Shown in pieces: positions 12,901 through 26,323 of a stretch of 64,000 bases of DNA; the first letter of the stretch is position 1, and every line of letters begins with the position of its first letter. The stretch is from Symbiodinium natans (lineage: Eukaryota; Sar; Dinophyceae; Suessiales; Symbiodiniaceae): the NCBI GenBank assembly GCA_905221605.1, contig CAJNDS010000180.1:394501-458500 (forward strand). The letters run 5' to 3'. Below the pieces are notes generated by a model. That model was not told the DNA's origin, did not search any database, and saw only the letters and a program-made list of their open reading frames with translations. Made by a program: the position numbers and the translations under genes.

Positions 12901-15900
12901 CTACAACAGCCGTCTTCGTTCCTAGCTTCTGTTGCAGGGTTATTGAAGAGGCAGAAGAGATAAACCGCAACTCCTACAGTCCAAAGCGAAAATGGCCGGG
13001 TGATCGAGTTTTGCAGGGCCAGCTCTTGGGATAGCCATGGTTCTATCAGCACGGGTTGTGGCTTGGGATGTTCATTTTTCGTACTTACAGTCCTGAGTAG
13101 GGATTATAGTACCCCCCCCCCCCCGTTATGGAATCCCTACTAGGGACTGTTTGAAAACAGGGGGAACATCCCAAGTTGTGGCGCATCCGCGCACCACGGC
13201 AGTCACTGCAAAGGCACCTTCGATAAGGACCACACGAACTTGGAAGTGCGGATGCGCACCGAGTCGTGCCTTGGTCTTCTTTGTAGAGGGTAGGGCTTAG
13301 GGTTTAGGGTTTAGGGTTTAGGGTTTAGGGTTTAGGCCCTCAGTCCGGCTGCAAAAAAGGGTTTAGGGTTTAGGGTTTAGGGTTTAGGGTTTAGGGTTTA
13401 GGGTTTAGGGTTTAGGGTTTAGGGTTTAGGGTTTAGGGTTACCTACTTGGAGGTTCAGGGCACTTATGAACGATTTATAGTTGTACTTATAATCCAAATT
13501 ATCCTCCAAGTAGCTGCAGCGGGAGATTTCGGTGCCGTTGCAAGTTGCATGAGCTCGCTGTTGGGTTTTGGTTGTACAAGCCTCAGCCCTTCCACGCACG
13601 CACTCAGAGTCGGGTTGCATCCTAGCCCCGAGGAGTCGTGCACTAAACCCTAAACCCTAAACCCTAAACCCTAAACCCTAAACCCTAAACCCCCTTGCAA
13701 TTGCTCATCCCCAGATGCCAGCCGGTCCAAGATGTCACGCACGTGTATTGAAGCCAAGCCTCAACCATGGGTGGTTTTGCGAAAACAATTCAGTCACCCA
13801 CAAAAAGTAGGATTCCCAAAAAAACAGCGACTCCTAGCATCGTCCCCCCAAAATAGTAGGATTTCCTTGTCATAAGGACCCCAATGAGGCCTAATTTCGG
13901 AAATCCCCCAAGCCCTAAACCCTAAACCCAAAGCCCTAAACCCTAAACCCTAAGCCCTAAGCCGTAAACCCTAAACCCTAAGCCAAGGGAGAGACCGGCC
14001 GCCACAGTGCTCGACGTGATTCTGCCTCGAATTGGCGTGTCGTTGGTCGGGCGGGTGCAGACCAGGCTGGTTGAGTCGGAAGTTGGCGCGAGACGGGTTT
14101 AGGGTTTAGGGTTTAGGGTTTAGGGTTTAGGGTTTAGGGTTTAGGGTTTAGGGTTTAGGCTTGATCTTCGGGCGACAGTAGACGAATCCATTGGGTCGCC
14201 ACCGAATCCACAGGCCAGCTTGGCCCAAAGCTGCGGGTCGCATTGATTTTAAACACCACCTGCTGCAGACCTCACTGAGCTTTGCAATGTTTTTTTCGGG
14301 GGGTCGGAATTAAATGCTACTAGTGATATTCCTTTACGGTCCCTTTATAAGTATACTACAGTAAAACCCAAGACCCTATTCTAGTTATTAAGGCCCCTAA
14401 TTTTAAACCCTAAACCCTAAACCCTAAACCCTTAGGTTTTCGTCAAGCCACTTCCTTTGTCTTGTATGGGCGTCCCTGGCAGGGTCTCCAATGCCGAGCT
14501 TGTTTACATGGAAATGGCCCTGCTGCACCTCGCTGACAACATACTTTCAATTGTGGGAGGGAAAGTAGAGTTTAGGGATTAGGGTTTAGGGTTTGGGGTT
14601 TAGGGTTTAGGGTTTAGGAAACCTAAAACCCTGAACCCTAAAGCTCTGACTCCATCAGCTCGGCGTGTTGCAAAAAAACCTAAAGCTCCGGCGGTTGAAA
14701 ATTGCATCGGCTTAGTTTCTGCTCATGACGCACTGATCAAGGCCAAGGGAGCCGTCAAGAGCAGGACACCCACCCTGACGCTATCGGTGGTAGATAGTTA
14801 TTCGCTACAATAGATATAAATATAAGTATATAAATACATATATATATATATATATTATGTGTGTGTGCGTTATATATATATATGTATATACATGTAAGAC
14901 GTGCCCTTCTTCTTAGGGTACCCAAAAAGGGACCATCATCTGGAGAACTGACCGTAAGTGGGCATGAAACGAAGAGGTCTGTCTTTGCCTTTGCCTTGCA
15001 AGGTCGATCTCCGCCGTGATAAATCCAAAGGAGGACACTCAGACCCTGAACATGTCCATTGGCGACATGCAACTGGGCTTAGGGTTGAGGGTTGAGGGTT
15101 TATGGTTTAGGGTTTAGGGCAACTGGGCCTGGGCAGAGCAGCTGGGATGGAGCATGAGAAGTATTTTTGGGAGTGGTCTCTGCACCCGAAGCAGTACACA
15201 ACATAGTCAGATGGCCAGAACAGCGAAGTTTGGGCTCCTTCTTTCACAGTTCGAGAGACGTCGTGGGCTCGAGGTGTCCGGTTCGTTAGTCCGAGTTCGA
15301 CCATGCGTGAGGTGCGGGGGCTGCTGCCGCGACACAGAGAAACCCCTAAATCTTTGTAACCCTGAACCCTAAACCCTAAACCCTAAACCCTAAACCCTAA
15401 ACTTAAGCCCTCAAGGGCAGGGCAGGGTTTTGCTTTGAGCTTCCTCTTGGCTTCCGCTCGGGCACAGTTGGCGGTTTCCTTTTGCATTGAGGCAGCCCTG
15501 TGCTTTGGATGTCATGCCTTTGTTCAGACCTCCTGTTGCGTACCTCGCCTGGCTTATCCGAGTTCCACGCTGCCAGCCTTAAGCTACCGCAAGCTCTGGT
15601 CCAAGGCAGGTGGATTACCAGATGACTGAGCACAAGGAGCGGTAAAGCGGTAAAGAAAGACCTTGCATCCGAGATGCTCAGTGCCCCGCGTATTGTGAGG
15701 ACCAGCATCCAGTGATTATTGGCAATGCCGGGGTCTCCAGCCACCATCTGGAAGCTTGGCAGCATTTACTTCAACGGAGGTGTGTCTGCACCTGCATCGC
15801 CTCCTCCTATATACATATGTATTCTGGTGGCCAGAGAAGAGATCGTGCAGACAGTTACATGACGTGTTTGAAGCACAGATCCCTAAATGCCCTTGTGCGA

Positions 15901-18900
15901 GTGTGGGGGGTCTAAGCTCTCTAGACCCCAGCAAAATGCAGATACTTATTGCCCTAAACCGTATGCCCTAAACCCTTTTGTGCACTGCTCATGCGACTAT
16001 CGCGCATCGAGGTGCGGCCCTTGATGCAGCTCCACATTGAACGCGGACAGAGTTCCTCTTCGGACCTACACTTGTCTTTTGGCCGAACTTCGTGAATTTC
16101 TCAGTTCGCGTCCAGGGATCATCATTGGAGATTCTGCGTGAGTCCTTCGCTGGCAGAGAAGCAGACGAAGATATCTCAGCGGCATTCCCCGGGCCATGCC
16201 GATGAGTTTGCCTGCTCAAACCCTAAACCCTAAACCCTAAACCCTAAACCCTAAACCCTAAACCCTAAACCCTAAACCCTAAACCCTAAACCCCTGGCAG
16301 GTGCAAGATGGTCGCGCGCCTTGACCAGCTGGAGGCGAAAGACGCTCCAGGGTCTTGATTGCGCTGTAGCCCTAAACCCTAAACCCTAAACCCTAAACCC
16401 TTATAAAGCCCAGAGCAAGATGGCAACAGAACCCAGAGCAAGACGGTCGCGCGCGGAGGAAGATTCGGAACCAAGGTGTGCTTGCCGGGCTGCGTGAACC
16501 CTTAAACCCTAAACCCTAAACCTAAACCCTAAACCTAAACCCTAAACCCTGCAAGATCCTCGCCCGCCTATGACAGAGTTGTGTAGGCGATAGAATGTTC
16601 GTCGCGGAGGAAGTGCCAGGAACTCAAGTACGAACAACATCTTCGGGTTTAGGGTTTAGGGTTTAGGGTTTAGGGCTTAAGGAACCCGAAAGCCCGCAAC
16701 ACACCCCACAGGCAGGTTGCACTAGTCAGGCCCTTGGGAGATTTTGCATGTTCCCCTACTGGGCTTTAAGACTGAGAGGGTCATGTTGAGGCATACTTTT
16801 CAGAGGAGTGCCCACCTAGTGTAACCCTAAACCCTAAACCCTAAACCCTAATGAGTTAGGCCGCGCTCTTGAAAGCCGATCTTCTCTTCGAAGCCAGCTT
16901 GACAGGTCTCGGTCAGCGATCCGCTCATCACCATCATGAGCGACTTCATGGCTTCTCGCCATTTAGGGTTTAGGGTTTAGGGTTTAGGGTTTAGGGTTAG
17001 GGTTTAGGGTTTAGGGTTTAGGGCATCTTAGGGTTTAGGGTTAGGGTTTAGGGTGGGATCAATGAGGGTCTACCTGGAACTATGTACCTACAGTAATGTC
17101 TTCCGAATCAGTAGGTATAACTGTAGCTGTATTCCCCAGAAGCAGCTGTAGGTAAACGGATGGTGGCGGGCAAGGGGCTGTCCTGCGTTTGGAGCACAGA
17201 AAATGACGTCATTCACATGGCGACCGTACCCAAAGCACAGGTCTCTACAGTGTTTTGGCTTCTTTGCGCAACATGCTGAACAAGTTCCTGGAACGAGACA
17301 CTCTCACGAGCGTTCATACCTTTGGCGAAGAAACAAGGCGCTGGTGCTTACAGCGCCTCTGCCTCTCTGTACAGCACACTGCGCAAGGATGGAACAAGGC
17401 AGTCAGAAGCATGCATGGCTTTCGTGAAAATGCCGACAACAGCCTCGACCTTGCTGCGAGCGCAATGATGGTTCTTCGGGATGCCCAAGGGAATCCCAGC
17501 ACCAATCGGCGTTATGACCATGTTCCAGCTTTATGAAGTTTACCCGTAGCCCTAAACCCCAAACCTTGAAACCCTGAACCCTACCCTAAACCCAAAACGC
17601 AAAACCCCAAAACCCTAAACCCTAAACCCTGAACCCTGAACCCTGAACCCTGAACCCTGAACCCTGAACCCTACTCTGTGGGTGACTCTTATCATCGGTT
17701 GCCTGATAGAGGAGCAGCTCCGGGAGTTGTTGCTGTGCCTCAGCCACCAAAATGGCTGAGAAAACCAAGTTCACCAACTGAAGCCCGAATATAACCCTGC
17801 TGCAAAGCCTTTAAGAAAGCCCTCTAAAAAACCCGAAGCCCCCTCGACCCGAAACCCTTTACAACCCCAAACCCTAAATTGTGTTTAGGGTTTAGGGTTT
17901 AGGGTTTAGGATTTAGGGTTTAGGGTTTAGGGTTTAGGGTTTAGGATTTAGGGTTTAGGGTTTAGGATTTAGGGTTTAGGGTTTAGGGTTTAGGGTTTAG
18001 GATTTAGGGTTTAGGGTTTAGGGTTTAGGGTTTAGGGTATAGGGAAGCCCAGGAGCGCCTGCAGCCCGCGAGCACAACCAGCATGACGGCAGACCCCCGG
18101 CCTAAAGATTTGACTCAGGTTTTTTTTGGGGGTTTTTAGGGTCTGTAGGGTCGGGTTTATCGGGTTTTATAGGGTTTAGAGGGTTTATAGGGTTTAGAGG
18201 GTTTAGAGGGTTTAGAGGGTTTAGAGGGTTTAGAGGGTTTAGAGGGTTTAGAGGGTTTAGAGGGTTTAGAGGGTTTATAGGGGGTGCTTAGGGTTTAGAG
18301 GGTTTGCAGTTTTTGTAGGGTTCATAGGTTGATAGGGTTTGTAGGGTTCATAGGGTTTATAGGGTTTATGGGGGTCCATAGTACATAGGGTGTACAGGGT
18401 TTATGGGGTCCGTAGCTCTTCTTTTAAGGGGAGTTGCTTGGGGGGGCTTAGTGCTTGTTGGAGGAGTTCGTGGGCACTCTTGTGTCCCACTTGAGACACA
18501 GAGCTGCCCAGATTGTCCGGAACCTAAGCCCTAAACCCTAAACCACTGACTACTGCAGGTGATGGAAGAAAATGGTCGTAGGCCGGTTGGTGTCAAGGCT
18601 ACTAAGCGGCTACTACTTTCTCGGGGGAGGCTCGGAGCGTCCAGTTTAATTTAGAGTTTAGTAGAGCGTCCCATGAGACCCCTGAACCTGGGAAAAACAC
18701 CGGGGGCCACAGTTCGCCCACGGTCCCGAGGGAAGCAGAGCTTGGCTGGTGTCGTAAGACTGTGTCTTTCTTTGTTGCCTGATGGCTCCGCTTGTGCACC
18801 CTGAATGCACGATGTGGTAGGGTTATGTGGTGGGGTTTGTCATGTTGTGTTAATCTAAACTCTAAACCCTAAACCCTAAACCCTAACCCGAGGGTGGCAA

Positions 18901-21900
18901 AACGAGCCCTAAACCCTGGAAAGTTGCCTCCACGCGTTTTGTGCGCATGGCCCAGGCCGGCTTCGAAAGGAAGCACGTTGCTGCTGTACGACAAAAGGCT
19001 GGAAGCTGCACCCCTGCTGTTTGGGGTTTAGGGTCATAGGGCTTGGGGGAGTTGGCGGCCCATTTTTCTTTTGTTGCGCTTTGTGATGTGGGAGTGGTTC
19101 CCCACATGACGTTTCAGGAGACCAGAACACAAGTGATCGAGGCTTGCAGCAACTTCGTACTTAGGGTAGTTTAGGGTTCAGGGTTTAGGGTTTAGGGTTA
19201 GGGGTTGTCTTGGCCATCGTAGCGCGTGGGTGCAAGTCAGCCTGCGTGCAGGCTGCCACGGTTTTCGGAGGCAGCGATCCTGCAGCGATTCCGAAAGACG
19301 CTCTCCTTAGTCTGGTGCACCTAAACCCTAAACCCTAAACCCTAAACCCTAAACCCTAAACCCTAACCCCGGTGGGGTTGGGAAGGGGGGCAGGATGGTA
19401 TCAACTAGGCGCAAACGTTGTGGTGAAACCTAACCCGCCCTGAGGCGTTAAAACGAACTTGTGAACTTGTGCAGCTCATTCTTCACTTAGAAACCTGCTC
19501 TGACCCAAACGGTTTTGTGGAATTTGCAGTATATTTATCTTACATAATTATATCATCATTTTATAATCATTATATGAATATATATATATATATACATACA
19601 GAGAGGAGGCTGTGGGGCCTGCGTTTTGGCAGACCCCACTTTTTTTTAAAAAACAATCTTTTCGCGCACTTGCGAGTACGGGAACTATTTGCTCACAGTA
19701 CTCTCGTTTTCCCGGGACTTGCGCCCAGGGTTTGTTAAAGTGTCGTGTGTTTTCTCTGCTTTGGGTTTCTCTATACATATATATATATGTATATATATAT
19801 ATATATCTATGTATACATATATATATATATATGTCATATGTATCTATATATATATATATATATATATATCATACTTTCCTTTAGTAGTATGTATATATCT
19901 GTATACTATACATGTTGTTTTTTGTATATCCGTATAATGCAGGAACTTAAGAACCCAGGACACCATCCTCCAGATTGACCAGCTGCCTCTTGCCTGTTGC
20001 ATTGGCAAAGGCACTACACTGCGGGCCCAAGTTGTTTAGGGTTTGGGGTTTCGGGGTTACGCTTTAGCAACTAGTGTTTAGGGTTCAGGGTCACTTCGCA
20101 GGCCTGTACCCGCATGATGTCCCAGAAGATAGGATGGAGGTGGCGAACCCCTTGCTGCGAAGGTTGAGGGTAATCCCTTCCCTGTAATATTAAAACCCCC
20201 CCCCCTACCCCCGAATAAAATACCCCCCCCCCCCCCCGTATTATGATTGTGCTTTAAAGTATTTTGAAGGATTTTAATACCAGGGGGTACGGGGGGGGGG
20301 GGGGGGGTTTAATATTTGGGGGTAGGGATGGATTTGCATCCCTGTATGACCTGACTGGGCACGAGAGCTTGTGAGCATGTGGCGCTGTCCAGGTTCATCG
20401 CCGATGTGCAGCTGCTCAGCTTGTCGATGGATGGCCTTTAGGGTTTTTTTAGCGTTAAAGAAAAACCTAAATGGGTGTTTACGTTAAAGAATCCTTTTGG
20501 GTTTGGTGAGGGGCTGTTTTGGGGGCAGTCGTCGGCTTCTAGCTGCTCTATGTTACAGGCCTGCTCGCTCGATGTTGCCGAACGAACTATGGTGGTGACC
20601 TTGTTGACAACTCCGCTTGCAACTGCCGATGGTCGATGCAATCCAAAACCTATCCTCAAAAGCCCTAAACCTTAAACCCTAAACCTAAACCCGAAACCCA
20701 GGATGAAGCTCTGGATCTCTGTGAAACTGAAGCGGCTCCGCCCCTACCTTCCCAGCTGGGTTCGGGCTGTCGTAGGCCAGGCGGCATGCAGTCATGCATG
20801 GGTTTAGGGTTTAGGGTTAGGGCTTAGGGTTTAGGGTTTAGGGTTTAGGGTTTTAGGGCTTAGGGTTTAGGATTTAGGATTTAGGGTTCAGGGTTTATAT
20901 AGGGTATAGGGCTTACGTAGGGTTTGAAGGTTTCGGGCATGAGCGAGCGCCGAGAGGTCTGCTCTTGCAGCTTTCCTTGACGCTGCGACTGGGAGCTACA
21001 AGTAGCTTTGCATCGGGCCGCCTTGGGGATGCCTGAAGACATTGGTCGAGAAATTCGGGGGGTGCAGGGTTTAGGTTTAGGGTTGAGGGTTTAGGGCAGT
21101 CATCAAGTCCAGTTTCAAAAAAGGGTTTAAGACTGACCGGTTCTTTGCTTTTTGGAGGCAGCCTGTCCATGTCCAAGAGCTTCAGCATGGACGGCGCCAA
21201 CATAACCTGCAACCTTGCCAGCATTGAACTCCAGATTTTTCCATTCCGATTCCAGGGATGTACTTCTGACGCAGGGAGTGGGGTCTCAGGGAGCGTGACA
21301 GGGTGTTCTCGCTCATGTGATCTTATGTGTCAGTGTAGTTTAGAGCACAGTGGGAACAGTCGTTGGATTCGGGCTCAGCTGTTCTCCCCTGCACCAACCT
21401 GAAACACATTGAACCACTATTGCTGTAAACCCAGTATCCGACGCTGAGAGCCTGAACCCAAGATAGGCGTTTGAGTCAGCGCCGGCTTTCCGCCTGCTGC
21501 GCTATACACACCTCGACCCAACTGGCTCGTGTTGTTGATGTTCTTGGTACCCCCGTGGTGCCCTTTACCCTTTTTTGGTTGTGGTTCCCTATAAAGCCAA
21601 CCCAAAACATGGTGCCCTTATCAAAAACATGGCTATGGTCTACCAAGCGTTGCTTCGTTTTGCGAATGGGGGCGTTGAACTTCAGGCTCTGCAGGGTTCG
21701 TAGTCATGTTGTCAGCAGGCCCAAGCATGGAAGTTGCGAAGAGATCGCTGCCAGAAGGCCTCTAGCCTAAAAGCTAAACCCTAAACCCTCGCAGGTCATC
21801 CAGATTTCTGGAGGGCCTCCGTGGCAAGCCCGGAGATCTGGCATCGAGCTTTTGCGCACGAGTGGATGGGCAGCGTGATTCGGGCAGCCGCCTCCGCCCT

Positions 21901-23116
21901 AGCAGGGGTTTTTAGGGTTTAGGGTTGGGGTTGGGTTTAGGGTTTAGGGTTTAGGGTTTAGAGGAGCTCAGAGAGAAGACCACTTGTTTACATAAGATAT
22001 ATTGTTACTAGAACTATATTATATACCCTCTATGTTTACATAAGATATGTTGTACTATAACTTTCTCATATACCATAGGTGCACATTATACGTTGTAATA
22101 TTCAACACATGTACCGTAGAAGTCGCTGCAATGGAGGGTGCTTCACAATCGCGAGGTTTAGGGTTGGGTTTATATGGGTTTAGGTGTAGGGTTTAGGGTT
22201 TAGGGTTTAGGGTCCAGCGCATCCCCTTGCAGGTCACTCGTCCTTGATGGCGATCCCCAAAACACCCATTGCGCTGGTCGGCTCGGCTGGGGAGCTGGCA
22301 GCACCACAGCTTGGCGGATGCCTAGCAGAACTGACAGATCTGGGTTCGGGTTGTTTGCTGAGTAACCCCTAAACCCTAAACTTTAGGTTCTCTGGCTCTC
22401 CTCCTCCCCCCCCCCCCCCGTCAAAACCCCTAACCCCCCGCCCCTGCCTTCAAAGACCTCAGAAGACAGGCAAGGAAGGTGGCTGCGCGTTCCTTAAGGG
22501 GTAGGGCTAGAAGGACCCTTAGTCTTATTCCCCTTTCTATAACCCTTTTATATATATATATATATACCTTAGATCGCCTTGTATACCTCAGTCGCCCCTA
22601 AGCAGTCCCTCTTTTACTCCCTTGAGTTCCCCGGTGATCCGGGTTCAAGTGCGCTGCCCGCCCAAGGAGCTGCGGGCAACACCTCTGCCTTCTTTGACAG
22701 CATGACCTTCGACAAGGAGTATGCGGCGCGCCACGATAAGCATCGAAACGCAGAGATTGCAGGCCGAATTCAGGATGCTCTTCGTCCCTGTTCTAAACCC
22801 TAAACCCCAAACCCCCAAACCTTAAACCCCAAACCCCTAACCCTAAACCCTGAAGTTGCGCTCGCCTTGTTTTGGCGTTGCTTGGGGAGTCTGACTCCTA
22901 AACCCACGAAACTTGGAGGTGCCAGCCAGGGAATGTCTTCGGCCGTCAACAGTCTCGGCGAGGGCCTCAACGGCCTCCTGGATGTTTTCCGGCGCCTCGG
23001 TTCGGATTTGAGGGTTTGGGGTTTGAGGGTTTGAGGGTTTGAGGGTTTAGGGTTGGGCGTTTGACTTTAAAAACTTGATACCCTCAACCCTCAACCCTCA
23101 ACACTAAACCCCCCTA

Positions 23117-23183
<67 letters not shown>

Positions 23184-26100
23184 CCTATTTCGGTTGGGCT
23201 TTGCGTGGGGACACGACACCGACCCTTCGCTAGCAATTCGGCCTACTGCGCCGCAACAGCAGCCTATGGGGGTCGAAAACTTGGCCGCAGAACCGTCATA
23301 AGGGTTTAGGGTTTAGGGTCTAGGGTTTAGAAAGAAGGGTTTCTTGGATGCAGAGAGTTCGTCCCAGGCAGGCAGTGCAGCAGTCCTAGCCGTAAAACAA
23401 AAGGGTTTAGGGTTTAGGGTTTGTGGTTGAAATAGAAGCCAATAGAACCGCCCAGTCGCGCCCGCAGCGGACCTAGAGAAGTCCTTTGGCCAGGAAGCCG
23501 ATCGAGGGTGCCAAAACTGACGGCGTCGGCGGCTTCGTCACTGGAATTGGGAAGGCTCCGGGGTTTAGGGTTTAGGGTTCAACTCGTGCAAGCCGTGAGC
23601 GAACTTCCTTCATCGGAAACATTCGAAAACGCTGCACGGATGGCCCCTGCTGTTTCCATGGAGTCCATTCGCTGCTTAAACTGAACCTGTCCTGGGCCCA
23701 GCTGCCAGGGACTGTCGAGCTCCGTGGTCAAGGGCTTCAACGGTGTGGCAGCGACTCAGCTATATATCACGTTAGTATAGATAGATAGATAGATAGATAG
23801 ATATTATATATATATATATATCTTACAGAATATATGTGTATATAGATTTTCTTTTCATTTGTATTTCATATTATATGATAGAACATAATAACTGTAAGAC
23901 TTAGATGCTGGGAGGGTCAAGTGGGGACTGAGGATGCGGCGGCGGACCTGGGTCGTGGAGTGATGGCAGAGGCCAAGAACCTCTAGAGAAGTGCGGTTTA
24001 GGGTTTAGGGTTTAGGGTTTAGGGTTTAGGGTTTGGGGTTTAGGGTTTAGGGTTTAATGTTGGACTCGCTTTAGTATCCAGGGGTCCCCCCCCCTCCCCC
24101 CCAAACAATTTTGGGGTTTTCGGGGATCCTGACTAGTCTTATTCGGGGGCTGGGGGTAGGGCGGCTACGTGTCGAGGGGAAGCCTTGAAGCTTAAGGGTC
24201 TAAGCCCCTGGCCAGAGGGGCTGCGGATTAATGCGGGTAACCGAAAATTTACTAAAAGCGGATCAGCTTCTTCAAAATCATTTTTAGTTCTTGGCTCCCC
24301 GGCCCCCCGCCCTTCATCCCCGGCCTGCGCACTTCGCATAATTCAGGACCAGCCTCATCAAGGGGCGTCCCCTATAAGATTTCCGGAAAAACGCATAGTA
24401 GTGCCTCTTTTCACTACGACGGGTGCAACATTAGGGTTTAGGGTTTAGGGTTTGGGATGTTCCCCCCCTTATACTAACAGTCCTTCATAGGGATTGTACT
24501 AGGAGGTACTGTAATCCCTATCAAGGACTGTTTGTTTCATGGGGACCATCCCATAGCGTGTTGCAGTAGGGGGCGTTGGGGGGGGGGGTTGCAGGGGCAT
24601 GCGCGTTCTGTGAACCCTGAACTCTCGAAACACAATAAACCGTAAATAGGAGCCTGCAGAAGACCCTGATCTTCCCATCCCCTCCCATGGCTGCCCTCGT
24701 GCTACAGAGACCCCAAGTAGCTCAGGGGCGTCATGTGCCCAGGGCAACTTGTGCCGCCAGAATGCGTTCGAGGCTTGCTACGCAGCGTTTATGTAGGACA
24801 GAGCTAGTAGTCGCCCCTGCTTGAAGAGTCATGGGGATCGACTTATAATCCCAAACCTTCAGTCTACTTATAACTAGGGTTTAGGGTTTAGGGTTTAGGG
24901 GGCTTATGAAGTACAGTTCTACTGGGCGTTCTAAGTACCCTGAAGCTCCAAGTGGCCGTAGGCGGACAAGAAGATACGACCTCCGCATGGCCGAACCTTG
25001 GAGACCAAAGGAACCCTAAAATTGGGTTTAGGGTTTAGGGTTTAGGGTCTAGAATTGCGAGTTTAGGGTCTAGGGTTTAGGGTTGAGGGTTTAGGGTTTA
25101 GGGCTTACCCTCTACTACTGTAATCCCTATTTCGGTAATATGCGCCAAAAAATCCCTCTCCTACTATAATCCCTACTAAGGTATATGAACCCTGAACCCT
25201 TTTAGGGTTCATTTCGTCCCCAAGGAAATGAACGCGTCCGCCAACCGCGAGCCCTGTACGGCCCCATCGGCGCGATGAGGGATTTCTCGGCATCTCGGCT
25301 GGCCTCGGGTGCCTCAAGTTGGCTAGGGTTTGGGTTTTGGGGGTTTAGGGTTTGAGGTTTGGGGTTTAGGCTTTAGGGTTTGGGATTTGAGGTTTAGGGT
25401 TTAGGGTTTGGGACTTGAGGTTTAGTGTTTGGGGTTTGGGGTTTGGGGGTAGGCGCTCCCTGAAATGAGAGAACCAAAAATGGATGTTGCCTGAATCCCT
25501 GAAACGAAGCAAGAGGGCGCTGGCCCATCCTGGTAAGCAGACGAGGAGGAGTAGGCCACCGCGCGTGAACTCCTTAGAACCTCGATCTTGCTTCCACGAG
25601 CTATGCAGGGGGACGTTTAGGGGTTGAAGGCCGATGTGTGGGTTTAGGGTTTAGGGCTCAACCTGCAGGAGCTGGATAGCCATGTGCTTTCGTTCCTGCA
25701 AGACGTCCCAGAAATTAGCGCCTTGGAGTCGTTCAGGCACATGCGAACACCACCGCTTGACGTGTTCGTTGCGGGAGCTTTGCTTTAAGCGGAGCTGCCA
25801 TCACATGCGCTTGAGAAGGGGGGGGGAGGGTTGAAAGTTCTTGTGTCACACGAACTTGTCACTTTCATGTCTGCTGCTGGCGCCGAAGTCCCTAAGCCCT
25901 TAACCCCAAAACCTGAAACCCTAAACTAGGCCCTAAACCCTCAACCCTAAACCCTAAACCCTCATACGAGGGCCATGTTTTTTGGGGCCTTGTCATCGTC
26001 GGTTCCATCAAACTTGAGGTGAACCGGTGGAGGCCGTCGTGCCACTCTTCAGGCGCCCCTTAGGGTTTAGGGTTTGGGGTTTGGGGTTTGGGGTTTTAGG

Positions 26101-26291
26101 GTTTGGGGTTTGGGGTTTAGGGTCAGGGGGCTGAAAGCCACCTTGTGCAGTTCCCCCACCCTCTTGCGATGACTTCGCAAGATGGGGGAGGTTTACGAAA
26201 ATCAGGGACTCTCAATATAGACCCCAAATAGCGGGATTCCCTTGTACTAGAAGGACCCCCAATCAGGTACCAGTTATGTCGTAAACCCTCC

Positions 26292-26323
<32 letters not shown>

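Larger units (their letters stand above)
12652..14482. other. Long intron or unplaced-exon interval
   Basis: VPS13 proteins have further residues between the VAB end and the ELLY segment, so exons are probably missed here. One candidate is at 13214-13280 (acceptor aaag|G, reading TFDKDHTNLEVRMRTE). The interval otherwise holds telomere blocks and family A, C, F and K elements. Confidence 0.4.
15054..19942. other. Large intron (about 4.9 kb), no placed exon
   Basis: The flanking exons join in phase, so this may be one intron. It holds telomere-like arrays in both orientations and TA microsatellites. At 17255-17536 there is an open frame and a competing frame reading FFGMPKGIPAPIGVMT; neither has a recognisable family. 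Confidence 0.5.

Noticed and set aside
17200-17540. Copia-type reverse transcriptase fragment
   Set aside because: Some phrases seemed reminiscent, but no catalytic YxDD box or ordered RT motifs could be found.
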